Shown: positions 9,455 to 17,413, counted from the first letter of the stretch. The stretch: DNA of 64,000 bases from Streptococcus sp. DTU_2020_1001019_1_SI_AUS_MUR_006 (GCF_032340315.1 NZ_CP135436.1:1199501-1263500), one strand, 5' to 3'. Translations and numbers: made by a program. The notes: generated from the letters alone by a model not told the origin.

Positions 9455-10690
9455 ATGAGAGTACGACTCCAAAGTATTCCCTATGGACTGAGAGTGCTTC
9501 TAGCCACCTTATCATTAGGAATAGGGACGGGTCTGGTCGGAATTGCCTGTCATTATCTACTAGAAGGGGGGCAAGGGCTGGCTTTTGGCCAAGATGAGTC
9601 GGATTTACTCCAGCAATTTCAAGAAGCTGGAGGTCTCCGTAGATTCCTCGTCTTGTGTGTGACAGGATGCTTGGCAGCTGGCTTCTGGTATACCCTGCAA
9701 AGGCGTCATAGGATCCTGTCTATTCGCCAGCAAATCGACTTAGTTGGAAATACAGATCCAGTTCCTTTGGCTCACCTACTTCATGCAGTCATGCAGATTG
9801 TGATTGTCGGAGCGGGTGCTTCGGTCGGAAAAGAAGCCGCTCCACGCGAGGTTGGCGCTCTTATAGGAGGTCGCTTGGCGAAAGGTTTTTCTCTAGCCCT
9901 CAAAGAGCGAAAAGTCTTGATTGCCTGTGGTGCTGGAGCTGGTTTAGCTGCGGTCTATCAAGTTCCCTTTGCCAGTAGCTTGTTCGTCTTTGAGACCTTA
10001 GGACTCGCCTACAGTTGGCAGAACCTTCTACTGGTTTTGACCAGCACTTATCTAGCCACCTGGGTCGCTCAGTCCATCATTGGTCAGGAGGCTATTTATC
10101 ACCTGTCCGCAGTCTCATGGTCGGCTAGCAGTTTCTTCCAGGCTATTGTGATTGCTTTCTTGGTTACTCCCTTGGCTCTGGTCTTTGCTTTCCTCGCCAA
10201 GCGGGCTAGTCACAAACGGCGGAAGGCTGGGACGATTCTTTGGGCTCTTCCTCTAGCCTTTCTAGTGCTGGGGAGCCTAGTAGCCTTTTTCCCTATCTTT
10301 ATGGGGAATGGCCAGGTACTAGCGCAAGTCCTCTTGTCTAGTCAGTCGATTCCTTATCTTCCACTGGCTCTTGCAGTGAAGGGGCTTCTGGTTTATCTCC
10401 TCTTGCGCAATGGTGCGTATGGGGGAACTTTGACACCATCATTTGCCTTAGGGATTGGATCTGGCTATCTAGTGACCTTGCTTTTGACTGTAGTTGGTAT
10501 TCATCTGGATCCTGCTTTAGGGATGTTACTAGGAGCGACCGTCTTTTTAGGGACGACCTTAAAAGCTCCTCTGGCAGCTATTGCCCTGAGCCTTGGATTT
10601 ACAGGCCAAACTTGGAGTTTGACAATTCCGCTTGTACTTGCAGCTAGTCTGTCTTACGTGATTCGAAAGAGATGGGAGAAGAAACGATGA
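9455..10690 (+). CDS. ClC-family chloride channel/transporter
   Basis: About ten hydrophobic segments and the ClC filter-like motif GASVGKEAAPREVGALIG near residues 124-141 (compare GKEGP in the family) place this polytopic protein in the voltage-gated ClC family. A late GGTLTPSFALGIGSGY (near 324-339) matches the second conserved filter region. ATG at 9455 is chosen over an upstream TTG that lies inside punA. It begins 4 bases after punA and overlaps the amidotransferase gene. Why an anion transporter sits in a nucleoside operon is unclear. Confidence 0.88.
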   Translation: MRVRLQSIPYGLRVLLATLSLGIGTGLVGIACHYLLEGGQGLAFGQDESDLLQQFQEAGGLRRFLVLCVTGCLAAGFWYTLQRRHRILSIRQQIDLVGNTDPVPLAHLLHAVMQIVIVGAGASVGKEAAPREVGALIGGRLAKGFSLALKERKVLIACGAGAGLAAVYQVPFASSLFVFETLGLAYSWQNLLLVLTSTYLATWVAQSIIGQEAIYHLSAVSWSASSFFQAIVIAFLVTPLALVFAFLAKRASHKRRKAGTILWALPLAFLVLGSLVAFFPIFMGNGQVLAQVLLSSQSIPYLPLALAVKGLLVYLLLRNGAYGGTLTPSFALGIGSGYLVTLLLTVVGIHLDPALGMLLGATVFLGTTLKAPLAAIALSLGFTGQTWSLTIPLVLAASLSYVIRKRWEKKR

Positions 10691-11397
10691 AGGTACATTT
10701 TGTACTGCATGAAACCTTTGAAGTGCCGGGCGCTTATCTAAAATGGGCGCAGGAGCGTGGCCATCAAGTGACCACGACCAAAGTCTATGAGAATGAAGCC
10801 TTACCAGAGACAGTGGATGAGATCGACTTTTTGATCGTAATGGGAGGACCTCAATCGCCAGATGAAGATCGGGAAACTTTTCCATACTACGGTCCTCAGG
10901 AAGAGATTGAGCTGATTCAAAAGGCTATGAAGGCAGATCGTTATATTGTTGGTGTCTGTCTTGGTGCTCAACTCTTGTCTGTTGCTTATGGCGCAGAGTA
11001 TGAACATAGTCCAGAGCGTGAGATTGGTGTTTTTCCAATAACGCTAACTGAAGCTGGATTAAAAGACAATTATGTCAAAATTTTTGGACAAACTTTAAAT
11101 ACTGGTCACTGGCATGGAGATATGCCGGGATTAACAGAGGATGCTATCGTCCTTGCGACCAGTCAAGGTTGTCCACGTCAGATTATTCGCTTTAGTCCTA
11201 AACACTATGCCTTCCAAGCTCATTTGGAATTTGATCCAGAAGCAGTAGAGCTCTTAATTGCTGCGGATGGTGAAGAAGTTTTGGAAGAACAAAGTCAAAA
11301 ATTGACTTACGTTCAAAAGCCTGAAGTTATTCGTGCATATGATTATCAAGAAATGAATGCAAAACTCTATGCATTTTTGGATTCATTAACAAATTAA
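10687..11397 (+). CDS. Class I glutamine amidotransferase-like protein
   Basis: 236 residues related to the amidotransferase half of GMP synthase. FLIVMGGPQSPDE near residues 46-58, the nucleophile elbow GVCLGAQLLS (Cys near 89) and HWHGDMP with the His near 150 are present, so the catalytic triad looks complete. Stand-alone members of this family have unknown acceptors. ATG at 10687 is chosen because GGGAGAAG precedes it and the overlap ATGA with the ClC stop is typical; the ATG at 10672 would have no such site. It is the last gene of the rpiA operon. Confidence 0.85.
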   Translation: MKVHFVLHETFEVPGAYLKWAQERGHQVTTTKVYENEALPETVDEIDFLIVMGGPQSPDEDRETFPYYGPQEEIELIQKAMKADRYIVGVCLGAQLLSVAYGAEYEHSPEREIGVFPITLTEAGLKDNYVKIFGQTLNTGHWHGDMPGLTEDAIVLATSQGCPRQIIRFSPKHYAFQAHLEFDPEAVELLIAADGEEVLEEQSQKLTYVQKPEVIRAYDYQEMNAKLYAFLDSLTN

Positions 11398-11404
11398 AAA
11401 CAAC

Positions 11405-11595
11405 AGAAAGGTAGAGCGTGTGTTCAGATTGGAACACGAGCGGAAAGCTTTTCTAATTACTCAATTAAAAAAAAGATGGGTTAACCGTATTAGCTGAACT
11501 GAATACGGGTGGAGAACTGTGTAAAAAAGATAAACTGTCTAGCATTTACAATGCGTCGCCAGTTTCCTATTTTTACTTTGTTCTCTGTCGCCTGT
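11405..11595 (+). ncRNA. Structured leader RNA motif, copy A (upstream of deoD)
   Basis: First of two tandem copies. Elements in order: box AGAAAGGTAGAG; hairpin GTGTTC/GAACAC (11420-11425 with 11432-11437); second box GATGGG; hairpin CCGTATT/AATACGG (11485-11491 with 11502-11508); A-rich AAAAAAGATA; stem AAACTG/CAGTTT (11532-11537 with 11560-11565) holding an inner hairpin GCATT/AATGC with a 3-base loop; then CCTATTTTTACTTTG. All helices are replaced but preserved in the other copies. It could be a riboswitch, a protein-binding leader or an attenuator. The family is not recognised. Confidence 0.7.
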
Positions 11596-11610
11596 CTTGT
11601 ATATCAAAAA

Positions 11611-11818
11611 AGAAAGGTAGAGCATGTGTTCAGATTTGAACACGAGCGGAAAGCTCTCCTAATTACTCAATAAAAAAAGAAAGGATGGGCAGTTCGGGTT
11701 TGAAATTGAACCCGGGCTAGAGGCTGTGTAAAAAAGATAAATCCTCCTAGATGCGAGGCATCTTTGTCGGATTTCCTATTTTTACTTTGCCTCTTTTACG
11801 CCCTTGGTATCTTATATT
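11611..11818 (+). ncRNA. Structured leader RNA motif, copy B (directly before deoD)
   Basis: Same architecture as copy A, shifted by 206-207 bases. Hairpins: GTGTTC/GAACAC (11626-11631 with 11638-11643), CGGGTT/AACCCG (11695-11700 with 11709-11714), and stem AAATCC/GGATTT (11739-11744 with 11769-11774) around GATGC/GCATC with a 3-base loop. Conserved AAAAAGATA and CCTATTTTTACTTTG flank the last stem and could pair to extend it like a terminator. It ends in CCTTGGTATCTTATATT immediately before the deoD ATG, with no ribosome binding site. Confidence 0.72.
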
Positions 11819-12529
11819 ATGTCTATCCATATTGCTGCTAAGCAGGGTGAAATTGCTGATAAAATTCTTCTTCCTGGGGATCCTCTTCGTGCTAAGTTTA
11901 TTGCGGAGAATTTTCTTGAAGATGCTGTTTGTTTTAACGAAGTTCGTAACATGTTTGGTTACACTGGTACTTACAAGGGTCACCGTGTATCTGTCATGGG
12001 AACAGGGATGGGAATGCCATCAATCTCCATCTATGCGCGTGAATTGATTGTCGATTACGGTGTGAAAAAATTAATCCGTGTGGGAACTGCTGGTTCTTTG
12101 AATGAGGATGTTCATGTCCGTGAATTGGTCTTGGCGCAAGCAGCTGCTACCAATTCAAATATCATTCGCAATGACTGGCCTCAATATGATTTTCCACAAA
12201 TCGCTAGCTTTGATTTGCTTGATAAGGCCTACCATATTGCTAAAGAACTCGGTATGACAACCCACGTTGGGAACGTTTTATCATCTGATGTCTTTTACTC
12301 AAACTACTTTGAAAAGAACATCGAGCTTGGTAAATGGGGAGTCAAGGCTGTGGAAATGGAAGCAGCAGCTCTTTACTATCTTGCTGCTCAACACCATGTT
12401 GATGCTTTAGCTATTATGACTATTTCAGATAGTTTGGTTAATCCAGATGAAGATACAACTGCAGAAGAACGTCAAAACACCTTCACTGATATGATGAAGG
12501 TTGGTTTGGAAACATTGATTGCTGACTAA
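11819..12529 (+). CDS. deoD: Purine-nucleoside phosphorylase, DeoD type
   Basis: Hexameric phosphorylase for adenosine, inosine and guanosine nucleosides. [20 protein letters not shown] at the start, PGDPLRAK near residues 19-26, [17 protein letters not shown] near 63-79, EMEAAALY near 177 and SDSLV with the catalytic Asp near 202 are all present. Length 236 is normal. The protein comparison fixes the start at ATG 11819, but no Shine-Dalgarno is present upstream; the bases before it are the end of leader motif B. This suggests regulated or unusual initiation. Confidence 0.96.
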   Translation: MSIHIAAKQGEIADKILLPGDPLRAKFIAENFLEDAVCFNEVRNMFGYTGTYKGHRVSVMGTGMGMPSISIYARELIVDYGVKKLIRVGTAGSLNEDVHVRELVLAQAAATNSNIIRNDWPQYDFPQIASFDLLDKAYHIAKELGMTTHVGNVLSSDVFYSNYFEKNIELGKWGVKAVEMEAAALYYLAAQHHVDALAIMTISDSLVNPDEDTTAEERQNTFTDMMKVGLETLIAD

Positions 12530-12685
12530 AGGTAGATTCCATTCATGTGATTTCTCTTGTTCTCAAAATGATAAGCATGTTCATTGCTTCAATCCTATAA
12601 TAGATGAGAATAAGGACTTTGAAGAACGTCAAATTGTGTCAAAGGATCAAAAATAGTCAGTTTAATATCTAAATCATAAGCAAAT

Positions 12686-12733
12686 AAAGTTGGAAGCCTG
12701 ATTGACAATAGCTAAAGGTTTTCAACTTTTTTA
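12686..12733 (+). terminator. Hairpin before the sirtuin gene
   Basis: AAAGTTGGAAGCCT pairs with AGGTTTTCAACTTT (14 pairs including two G-T) and ends in six T residues. It probably ends the deoD transcript. The rest of 12530-12758 shows no gene. Confidence 0.75.
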
Positions 12734-12758
12734 GAACAAAAACTAAAGGAGGGGTAAA

Positions 12759-13490
12759 ATGGATAAGATTGAACAATTACAGGAACTGATAGATCAAAGT
12801 CAAAGAATTGTCTTTTTCGGTGGGGCTGGGGTTTCTACAGAGTCTAATATTCCAGATTTTCGAAGTTCCGATGGTGTTTATAGTCTTAAGTTGGGGCGTC
12901 ATTTTACTGCCGAGCAACTGGTTTCACGCACCATGTTTGAACGCTATCCAGAGGATTTTTTTGATTTCTACAAAAAGTATCTGGTCTATCCTGATGCCAA
13001 GCCGAATTTAGCACATAATTATCTAGCGTCGTTAGAAAAAACAGGTAAATTAAAGGCGATTGTGACGCAAAATATTGATAGCTTGCATGAAATGGCGGGT
13101 TCTGAAAATGTTTTGAAACTGCATGGTAGTGCAGATCGAAATTATTGTTTGGGCTGTCATCGCTTTTATGATTTGACTGCCTTTTTGGCACTTGAAGGTC
13201 CAGTTCCCCACTGCTTAGATTGTGGTAAGGTGGTCAAACCTGACGTAACCCTTTATGAGGAAGAGCTAGATATTGATGTATTTAGTCGCGCAGCCCAAGT
13301 CATTCAGCAAGCAGATTTGTTGATTATTGGTGGAACTTCCTTAGTTGTTTACCCTGCAGCTAGCCTAATCAATTATTTTTCAGGGTCAAATCTTGTCGTT
13401 ATCAACAAGTCCAGCACTCCTCAAGACAGCCAAGCTGATTTAGTTATCGAAGGTAAGATTGGAGAAGTTTTTTCTAAATTGAGACAATAA
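12759..13490 (+). CDS. Sirtuin, NAD-dependent protein deacylase
   Basis: SIR2-family enzyme that removes acyl groups from lysines, consuming NAD. GGAGVSTESNIPDFRSSDG (near residues 20-38) binds NAD. TQNIDSLHEMAGS is near 107 and KLHGS carries the catalytic His near 122. A zinc ribbon with CLGC and CLDC follows. Length 243 is typical of bacterial sirtuins. AAAGGAGGGG precedes the ATG. It is monocistronic, with hairpins on both sides. Confidence 0.95.
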   Translation: MDKIEQLQELIDQSQRIVFFGGAGVSTESNIPDFRSSDGVYSLKLGRHFTAEQLVSRTMFERYPEDFFDFYKKYLVYPDAKPNLAHNYLASLEKTGKLKAIVTQNIDSLHEMAGSENVLKLHGSADRNYCLGCHRFYDLTAFLALEGPVPHCLDCGKVVKPDVTLYEEELDIDVFSRAAQVIQQADLLIIGGTSLVVYPAASLINYFSGSNLVVINKSSTPQDSQADLVIEGKIGEVFSKLRQ

Positions 13491-13531
13491 AAAACTGAAA
13501 GAAGTAGGACTATACTTCCTTCAGTTTTTTT
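13488..13531 (+). terminator. Terminator after the sirtuin gene
   Basis: AAAAACTGAA and TTCAGTTTTT pair, with GAAGT/ACTTC inside, followed by seven T residues. Beyond it, 13532-13646 contains no gene that I can support. Confidence 0.88.
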
Positions 13532-13646
13532 GTATCACGAACTCAGAAACTATGAACAAGATTCGCTCCATTCCTCAGGGGATCTCATATTTGATTGATA
13601 AATTGATTGAGTTCTTCTTGATTGTTGAATAAAATTAAACAGAAAA

Positions 13647-13810
13647 GAGGCTGGGACAAAAGTCCTAGCCTCTCAATTGTCGAGCAAGACGCAGTGGTTG
13701 AGTGGGCTCTACTACGCTGATTTCATCAGCTTTTACAGCCCTACTCAACTGTGCGGAGGTGGGATGACGAAATCGAATTCTAACGAATTACCGATTTCTG
13801 TCCCACTCTC
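13647..13810 (+). repeat. MITE-like structured repeat, copy 1
   Basis: A 164-base element. The ends are inverted repeats: GAGGCTGGGACAAAAGTC at the left, and GAGAGTGGGACAGAAATC when the right end is read on the other strand. Inside, GTTGAGTGGGCT (13697-13708) faces AGCCCTACTCAAC (13737-13749), with the perfect hairpin GCTGAT-ttc-ATCAGC between them. The left end alone forms a terminator-like hairpin. A near-identical copy lies at 51769-51944. It encodes no protein and is flanked by T-rich DNA. Confidence 0.85.
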
Positions 13811-13861
13811 TTTTTTAGTCATTCAGTACATGCTGATTTTAATGAAATGCTACTATATTGT

Positions 13862-14374
13862 TTACTTTTTTAAAGATCGCAAAAAACAATCAATCTCTGC
13901 TTGAGAATGGAGAATGCTCATCTTTTCTGGGTAAGTATTGTTTAAGTATTGGTATCTTTCCTTAGCATTTTTTGTTCGACCATCCCAGAGAATCCAACGA
14001 ATAAATTCCCAGTTGAATTGCTCGGGGCATCCCTTAGCCATACTTTCTCTCACTTTTCCTCTGTATTTTAAATAGCGCTTAAAGGCTCTTAGCAAACAAG
14101 TCCAAGCCGAAAAATTTAAAAAGATAATCTGGTCAGCTTGCTCCATTCTTTCCTCATAGCAACACCAAGAGTAGTTGCCATCAATGACCCAATTTTTGTT
14201 TTTGGATAAAAAGTCCTTCATTTCCTTAAGCATCCAGTCACGGTCGCTGTCCTGCCAACCAGGTTGAAATTGGAGAGTATCCATATGAAGTTTGGGGATG
14301 GAGTAGTGCTTAGCCAGTTTTTCTGCAAGAGTAGATTTACCTGATCCTGAATATCCGATGATAGCTATTTTCAT
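13862..14374 (-). CDS. P-loop kinase-like protein, FlaR topology-modulator family
   Basis: 170 residues beginning MKIAIIGYSGSGKSTLAEKL, a Walker A motif at residues 7-15, as in adenylate-kinase-like P-loop proteins. WVIDGNYSW near 63-71 and a late RTKNAKERY are typical of proteins annotated as DNA topology modulation protein FlaR, although the biochemical activity of these proteins is not established. It lies on the minus strand with GGAGGTTATT before its ATG, downstream of copy 1 of the repeat. The substrate is unknown. Confidence 0.78.
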   Translation of the reverse strand: MKIAIIGYSGSGKSTLAEKLAKHYSIPKLHMDTLQFQPGWQDSDRDWMLKEMKDFLSKNKNWVIDGNYSWCCYEERMEQADQIIFLNFSAWTCLLRAFKRYLKYRGKVRESMAKGCPEQFNWEFIRWILWDGRTKNAKERYQYLNNTYPEKMSILHSQAEIDCFLRSLKK

Positions 14375-14397
14375 AATAACCTCCAGAAAATGTGCAC

Positions 14398-14422
14398 AAA
14401 AAAAGCTCCGAAGAGCTCATTT
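14398..14422 (-). terminator. Terminator of rpsT
   Basis: On the minus strand GAGCT-cttcg-GAGCT followed by seven T residues forms a compact hairpin 20 bases after the rpsT stop. Confidence 0.85.
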
Positions 14423-14438
14423 TGTATGCAGTTAAAGA

Positions 14439-14672
14439 TTAACCAAGTTTAGCTGCAAGACGTGCTTTATCACGGCTAGCTTTGTTTTTGTGGATCAAAC
14501 CTTTAGTTTCTGCTTTATCGATAGCTGAGCTGGCAGCACGGTAAAGTTCTTCAGATGGGTTTGCTTCAAAAGCTTTGATAGCAGTACGCATAGCTGATTT
14601 TTGAGCTGAGTTCTTTTCGTTTTGTTTAACGTTCAATTCAGCGCGTTTGATAGCTGATTTAATGTTTGCCAA
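14439..14672 (-). CDS. rpsT: 30S ribosomal protein S20
   Basis: 77 residues, highly basic. It reads [20 protein letters not shown] from the second residue, which is diagnostic of S20, a protein binding 16S rRNA early in 30S assembly. The start is a TTG at 14672-14670: GGAGG lies the right distance upstream, and S20 genes are known to use TTG. The in-frame ATG at 14687 overlaps that ribosome binding site and would add five unsupported residues. It is transcribed behind coaA on the minus strand. Confidence 0.95.
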   Translation of the reverse strand: MANIKSAIKRAELNVKQNEKNSAQKSAMRTAIKAFEANPSEELYRAASSAIDKAETKGLIHKNKASRDKARLAAKLG

Positions 14673-14739
14673 TGTTCTTACCTCCATTTTTACTAACTAT
14701 ACCATTATATCTGAAAACTTACGTTTTGACAAGGGAAAA

Positions 14740-15660
14740 TTATTTTTTTAAGTAAATTTCATCAATTTCGTGATTTTTAGATTTATGGAGAATGACCTCG
14801 GCACGATTTCGTGTCGGTTCAATGTAATTTTGGAGATTGGTGAGGTTGATACTGGTCCAAACTTGGTGAGCAAAATCCTTGACTTCACTAAGAGGAAGTT
14901 GAGTGAAACGATAGTAATAGTTGCCTGGATCATCTTGAGCAAAGCTAAGGAGTTTTAAGAAACGATCCAAATACCAACTTTCAATATCTTCGACAGCGGC
15001 ATCTACATAGATTGAAAAATCAAAGAAATCAGTAATATAGAGACGATCATTATGAGGGTTTTGGAAAACATTGATTCCCTCAACAATGACAAAATCAGCA
15101 GCTTGAACTCGTTGTTTTTGACCTGGGACGATATCATAGATTTCATGGGAATAAACAGGAATATCAACATCCTGCCCATTTTTAAGTTGGTCTAGGAAAT
15201 TAAGCAAAGCTTCCATGTCGTAGCTCTCAGGAAAACCTTTACGATTAAGGATATCTTGCTCAATTAAGACACTATTTGAGTATAAAAAACCATCTGTAGT
15301 AACTAGTTCAACACTTGCTCCAGGAACGATACGAGACAGCAAAATTTGCAAGAGCCGACTAGTAGTTGATTTACCGACAGCAACACTCCCAGAAACTCCG
15401 ATAATAAAGGGCTGTTTTTTGCTCTCTCTTTGAAGGAAAATACCTTTTGAAAAGGCAAGGTCTTCTTTGGAACGCTTATAAATCTGAATCAAATGTGCCA
15501 GTGGCAGATAGATATCTGTAACATCTTGTAGGCTAATCTGATCATTGAAACTCTTAATAGAATCTAACTCTTCCTCGGTCAAGGGAGGAGTTGTTTTGCG
15601 ATGCAAGGATTGCCAAGTTTCGCGGTTTATCTTTTCAAAATGTAAAAAATCGTTGGTCAT
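14740..15660 (-). CDS. coaA: Pantothenate kinase, type I
   Basis: First and rate-controlling step of coenzyme A synthesis, phosphorylating pantothenate with [23 protein letters not shown] near residues 91-110 is the P-loop. [11 protein letters not shown] and the [14 protein letters not shown] segment near 190 are conserved in CoaA. Length 306 is typical. The ATG at 15660 is preceded by AGGGGAAAAC; an in-frame upstream extension to 15774 lacks similarity to the family. It lies 67 bases upstream of rpsT on the same strand. Confidence 0.95.
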   Translation of the reverse strand: MTNDFLHFEKINRETWQSLHRKTTPPLTEEELDSIKSFNDQISLQDVTDIYLPLAHLIQIYKRSKEDLAFSKGIFLQRESKKQPFIIGVSGSVAVGKSTTSRLLQILLSRIVPGASVELVTTDGFLYSNSVLIEQDILNRKGFPESYDMEALLNFLDQLKNGQDVDIPVYSHEIYDIVPGQKQRVQAADFVIVEGINVFQNPHNDRLYITDFFDFSIYVDAAVEDIESWYLDRFLKLLSFAQDDPGNYYYRFTQLPLSEVKDFAHQVWTSINLTNLQNYIEPTRNRAEVILHKSKNHEIDEIYLKK

Positions 15661-15861
15661 TTGTTTTCCCCTAGATATTTTGTTTATCATACCATAAAAA
15701 GCTAAAAAAATAAAGCGGTTCCTTGAATGTGATAAGTCAGTAGTATATACTATAAGTAGATAGAGAATGAACAATTTATTGATGAAGTAGGAGCTGATTT
15801 CTCCTGATTTTATCAGCTAATAAAGGGGGCTTTTTAGTTCATAACTCATAGGAGGTGTACT

Positions 15862-16266
15862 ATGAAAATCTTAAAAAAATACATATTGGAACTCTGTTTT
15901 ATTTTAAGTTTTGCTTTACCTTTTATAAAAGGAGTCAATGTGGATAATGGTAGACGATTTGTGGAAATTTATTACGGTTTTACATTTTTAATGGATTATG
16001 CCATTGTAACAACTATTTTCATTTGTTCACTCCTCCTTGCATGGCTGTTAAGGAAAGGTTGGACAAAATTCCTTGCTGCTGGTAGTTATCTATTTTTGAT
16101 TTTGTGGATTGCTACAGAGGGTTATTTATTCCGCATGTCAATAGAAGATTTGATACGACTGTGGACAAGTTTGGAAATCCTGACACAAACTTATCAGTTG
16201 GGCTTTTATCTAAACATTTTGTTGGGAATCCTGTTGATAATTAAGTATTTGAAGGTAAAGCAATAG
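15862..16266 (+). CDS. Hypothetical membrane protein (four helices)
   Basis: 134 residues with about four hydrophobic segments (near 8-24, 44-64, 69-87 and 112-130). The ribosome binding site ATAGGAGGTG is strong and well placed, supporting a real gene. No motif of a characterised family is visible. It stands alone between the divergent coaA-rpsT unit and another small membrane protein gene. A weak upstream hairpin with a T run lies near 15800-15835. Function unknown. Confidence 0.7.
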   Translation: MKILKKYILELCFILSFALPFIKGVNVDNGRRFVEIYYGFTFLMDYAIVTTIFICSLLLAWLLRKGWTKFLAAGSYLFLILWIATEGYLFRMSIEDLIRLWTSLEILTQTYQLGFYLNILLGILLIIKYLKVKQ

Positions 16267-16376
16267 TAATCAAAATGTATCTGATTATAGACAATAAATT
16301 TGTTGTTTTATCCTGACTGTGATACCTTGTAGCTCCCAATGACTTGTCATTCGTTTCCAATAATTGATAGAGATTG

Positions 16377-16394
16377 AAGGAAAGCGCTTTCTTT
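16377..16394. promoter_or_regulatory. Operator-like palindrome before a small membrane gene
   Basis: The perfect 12-base palindrome GAAAGCGCTTTC (16380-16391) extends imperfectly on both sides. It resembles a CcpA cre box with two departures from consensus. It lies just upstream of a TAAAAT-like -10 region and about 50 bases before the gene at 16437. Confidence 0.45.
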
Positions 16395-16436
16395 GTTAAA
16401 ATATAAGGGGGGAAAACCTATAAAGGAGATGTTAAG

Positions 16437-16715
16437 ATGAAAGCTAGATTAAGAGAAAAAGAGCTGTTTTTTATCAGTCTATTTGTAGTTGTTTTATGGT
16501 TATCACCAAACTGGGTGAATTTCTCCTTTACGATAGGAACTCAGAGCCATAACTGGACCACTTTTGTTCTGTTTATCTTATTGCCCCTCATAGGTCTTGG
16601 CTACCTTGTGCTAGCTTTCTTTAAAAGAAAGTGCTGGCTCTTCTTTTTTGGTCTTGCTTGCATTTTTGCTTTTCCGATTACCATGGCAGTAGCTAGCTTT
16701 TTACTAGGTCCCTAA
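16437..16715 (+). CDS. Hypothetical small membrane protein
   Basis: 92 residues with three predicted transmembrane segments (about 11-27, 38-60 and 65-88) and a basic N-terminus. AAAGGAGATG precedes the ATG. I recognise no family. A palindromic operator-like site lies upstream, so it may be a regulated single gene. Confidence 0.65.
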   Translation: MKARLREKELFFISLFVVVLWLSPNWVNFSFTIGTQSHNWTTFVLFILLPLIGLGYLVLAFFKRKCWLFFFGLACIFAFPITMAVASFLLGP

Positions 16716-16807
16716 TGTTAATCCGAATTTATATTATTTTTGAGAAAATACAATGTTATTTAAGGGCTTGATACCATTGTAAACGATTTACAAATAACTT
16801 ATTTTTA

Positions 16808-16816
16808 TGGTAAAAT
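16808..16816 (+). promoter_or_regulatory. Extended -10 promoter predicting a leaderless mRNA
   Basis: TGGTAAAAT ends 6 bases before the methyltransferase ATG, so transcription should begin at the A of the start codon. No ribosome binding site is present. Confidence 0.68.
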
Positions 16817-16822
16817 AGTGTC

Positions 16823-17413
16823 ATGAGTAAAATGTATTATGCAGAAAATCCAGATGCAGCCCATGATGTTCATGAGCTTAGAGTTGAGCTACTTGGGCAA
16901 AAGATGACCTTTTTGACAGATGCTGGTGTCTTTAGTAAAAAAATGATTGACTTTGGAAGTCAGTTGTTGTTAAGATGTCTTGATATTGAAAAAGGTGAAA
17001 AAATTCTTGATGTTGGTTGTGGCTACGGTCCAATAGGTTTGTCTTTGGTTAAAGCTTATGGTGTTCAGGCAACTATGGTGGATATCAATAATCGCGCCCT
17101 GGATTTAGCCCAGCAAAATGCAGTAAAAAACAAGGTTCAAGCGACTATCTTCCAGTCTAATATTTATGAGCAGGTAGAGGGACAATTTGACCATGTCATT
17201 TCGAATCCTCCTATTCGCGCTGGCAAGCAAGTAGTCCACGAAATCATCGAGAAAAGTATAGACTTTTTAGTAGATGGTGGAGATTTGACGATCGTCATCC
17301 AGAAAAAACAAGGAGCTCCTAGTGCCAAAAGTAAGATGGAAGAAGTTTTTGGCAATTGTGAGGTTGTAAAGAAAGATAAGGGATATTATATCCTTAGAAG
17401 TGTGAAAGAATGA
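16823..17413 (+). CDS. Class I SAM-dependent methyltransferase, RsmC-like
   Basis: 196 residues. ILDVGCGYGPIGLSL near residues 58-72 is motif I, which binds S-adenosylmethionine. FDHVISNPPIRAGK near 127-140 carries the NPP(I/Y) motif of methyltransferases acting on exocyclic amino groups of bases, as in RsmC, which modifies 16S rRNA G1207. Only one domain is present, unlike E. coli RsmC with two, but single-domain forms are normal in Firmicutes. It overlaps pdp by ATGA, so it leads the pyrimidine nucleoside operon. Confidence 0.85.
   Translation: MSKMYYAENPDAAHDVHELRVELLGQKMTFLTDAGVFSKKMIDFGSQLLLRCLDIEKGEKILDVGCGYGPIGLSLVKAYGVQATMVDINNRALDLAQQNAVKNKVQATIFQSNIYEQVEGQFDHVISNPPIRAGKQVVHEIIEKSIDFLVDGGDLTIVIQKKQGAPSAKSKMEEVFGNCEVVKKDKGYYILRSVKE

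Noticed and set aside
11405..11818. T-box, purine, PyrR, preQ1 or THF-type riboswitch
   Set aside because: None of the fixed core sequences of these families that I know is present. GGGTGG in copy A is not kept in B or C, so a T-box is unlikely.
11751..12047. Open frames overlapping the deoD start on both strands
   Set aside because: They are out of frame with the well-conserved DeoD protein and lack ribosome binding sites.
12466..12632. GAAGAACGTCAAA occurring in deoD and again 150 bases downstream
   Set aside because: A single 13-base match without extension is compatible with chance or an old partial duplication; no function follows.
13677..13904. 75-codon open frame on the plus strand
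   Set aside because: It runs through the inverted-repeat element and into the antisense of the P-loop gene, with no ribosome binding site.
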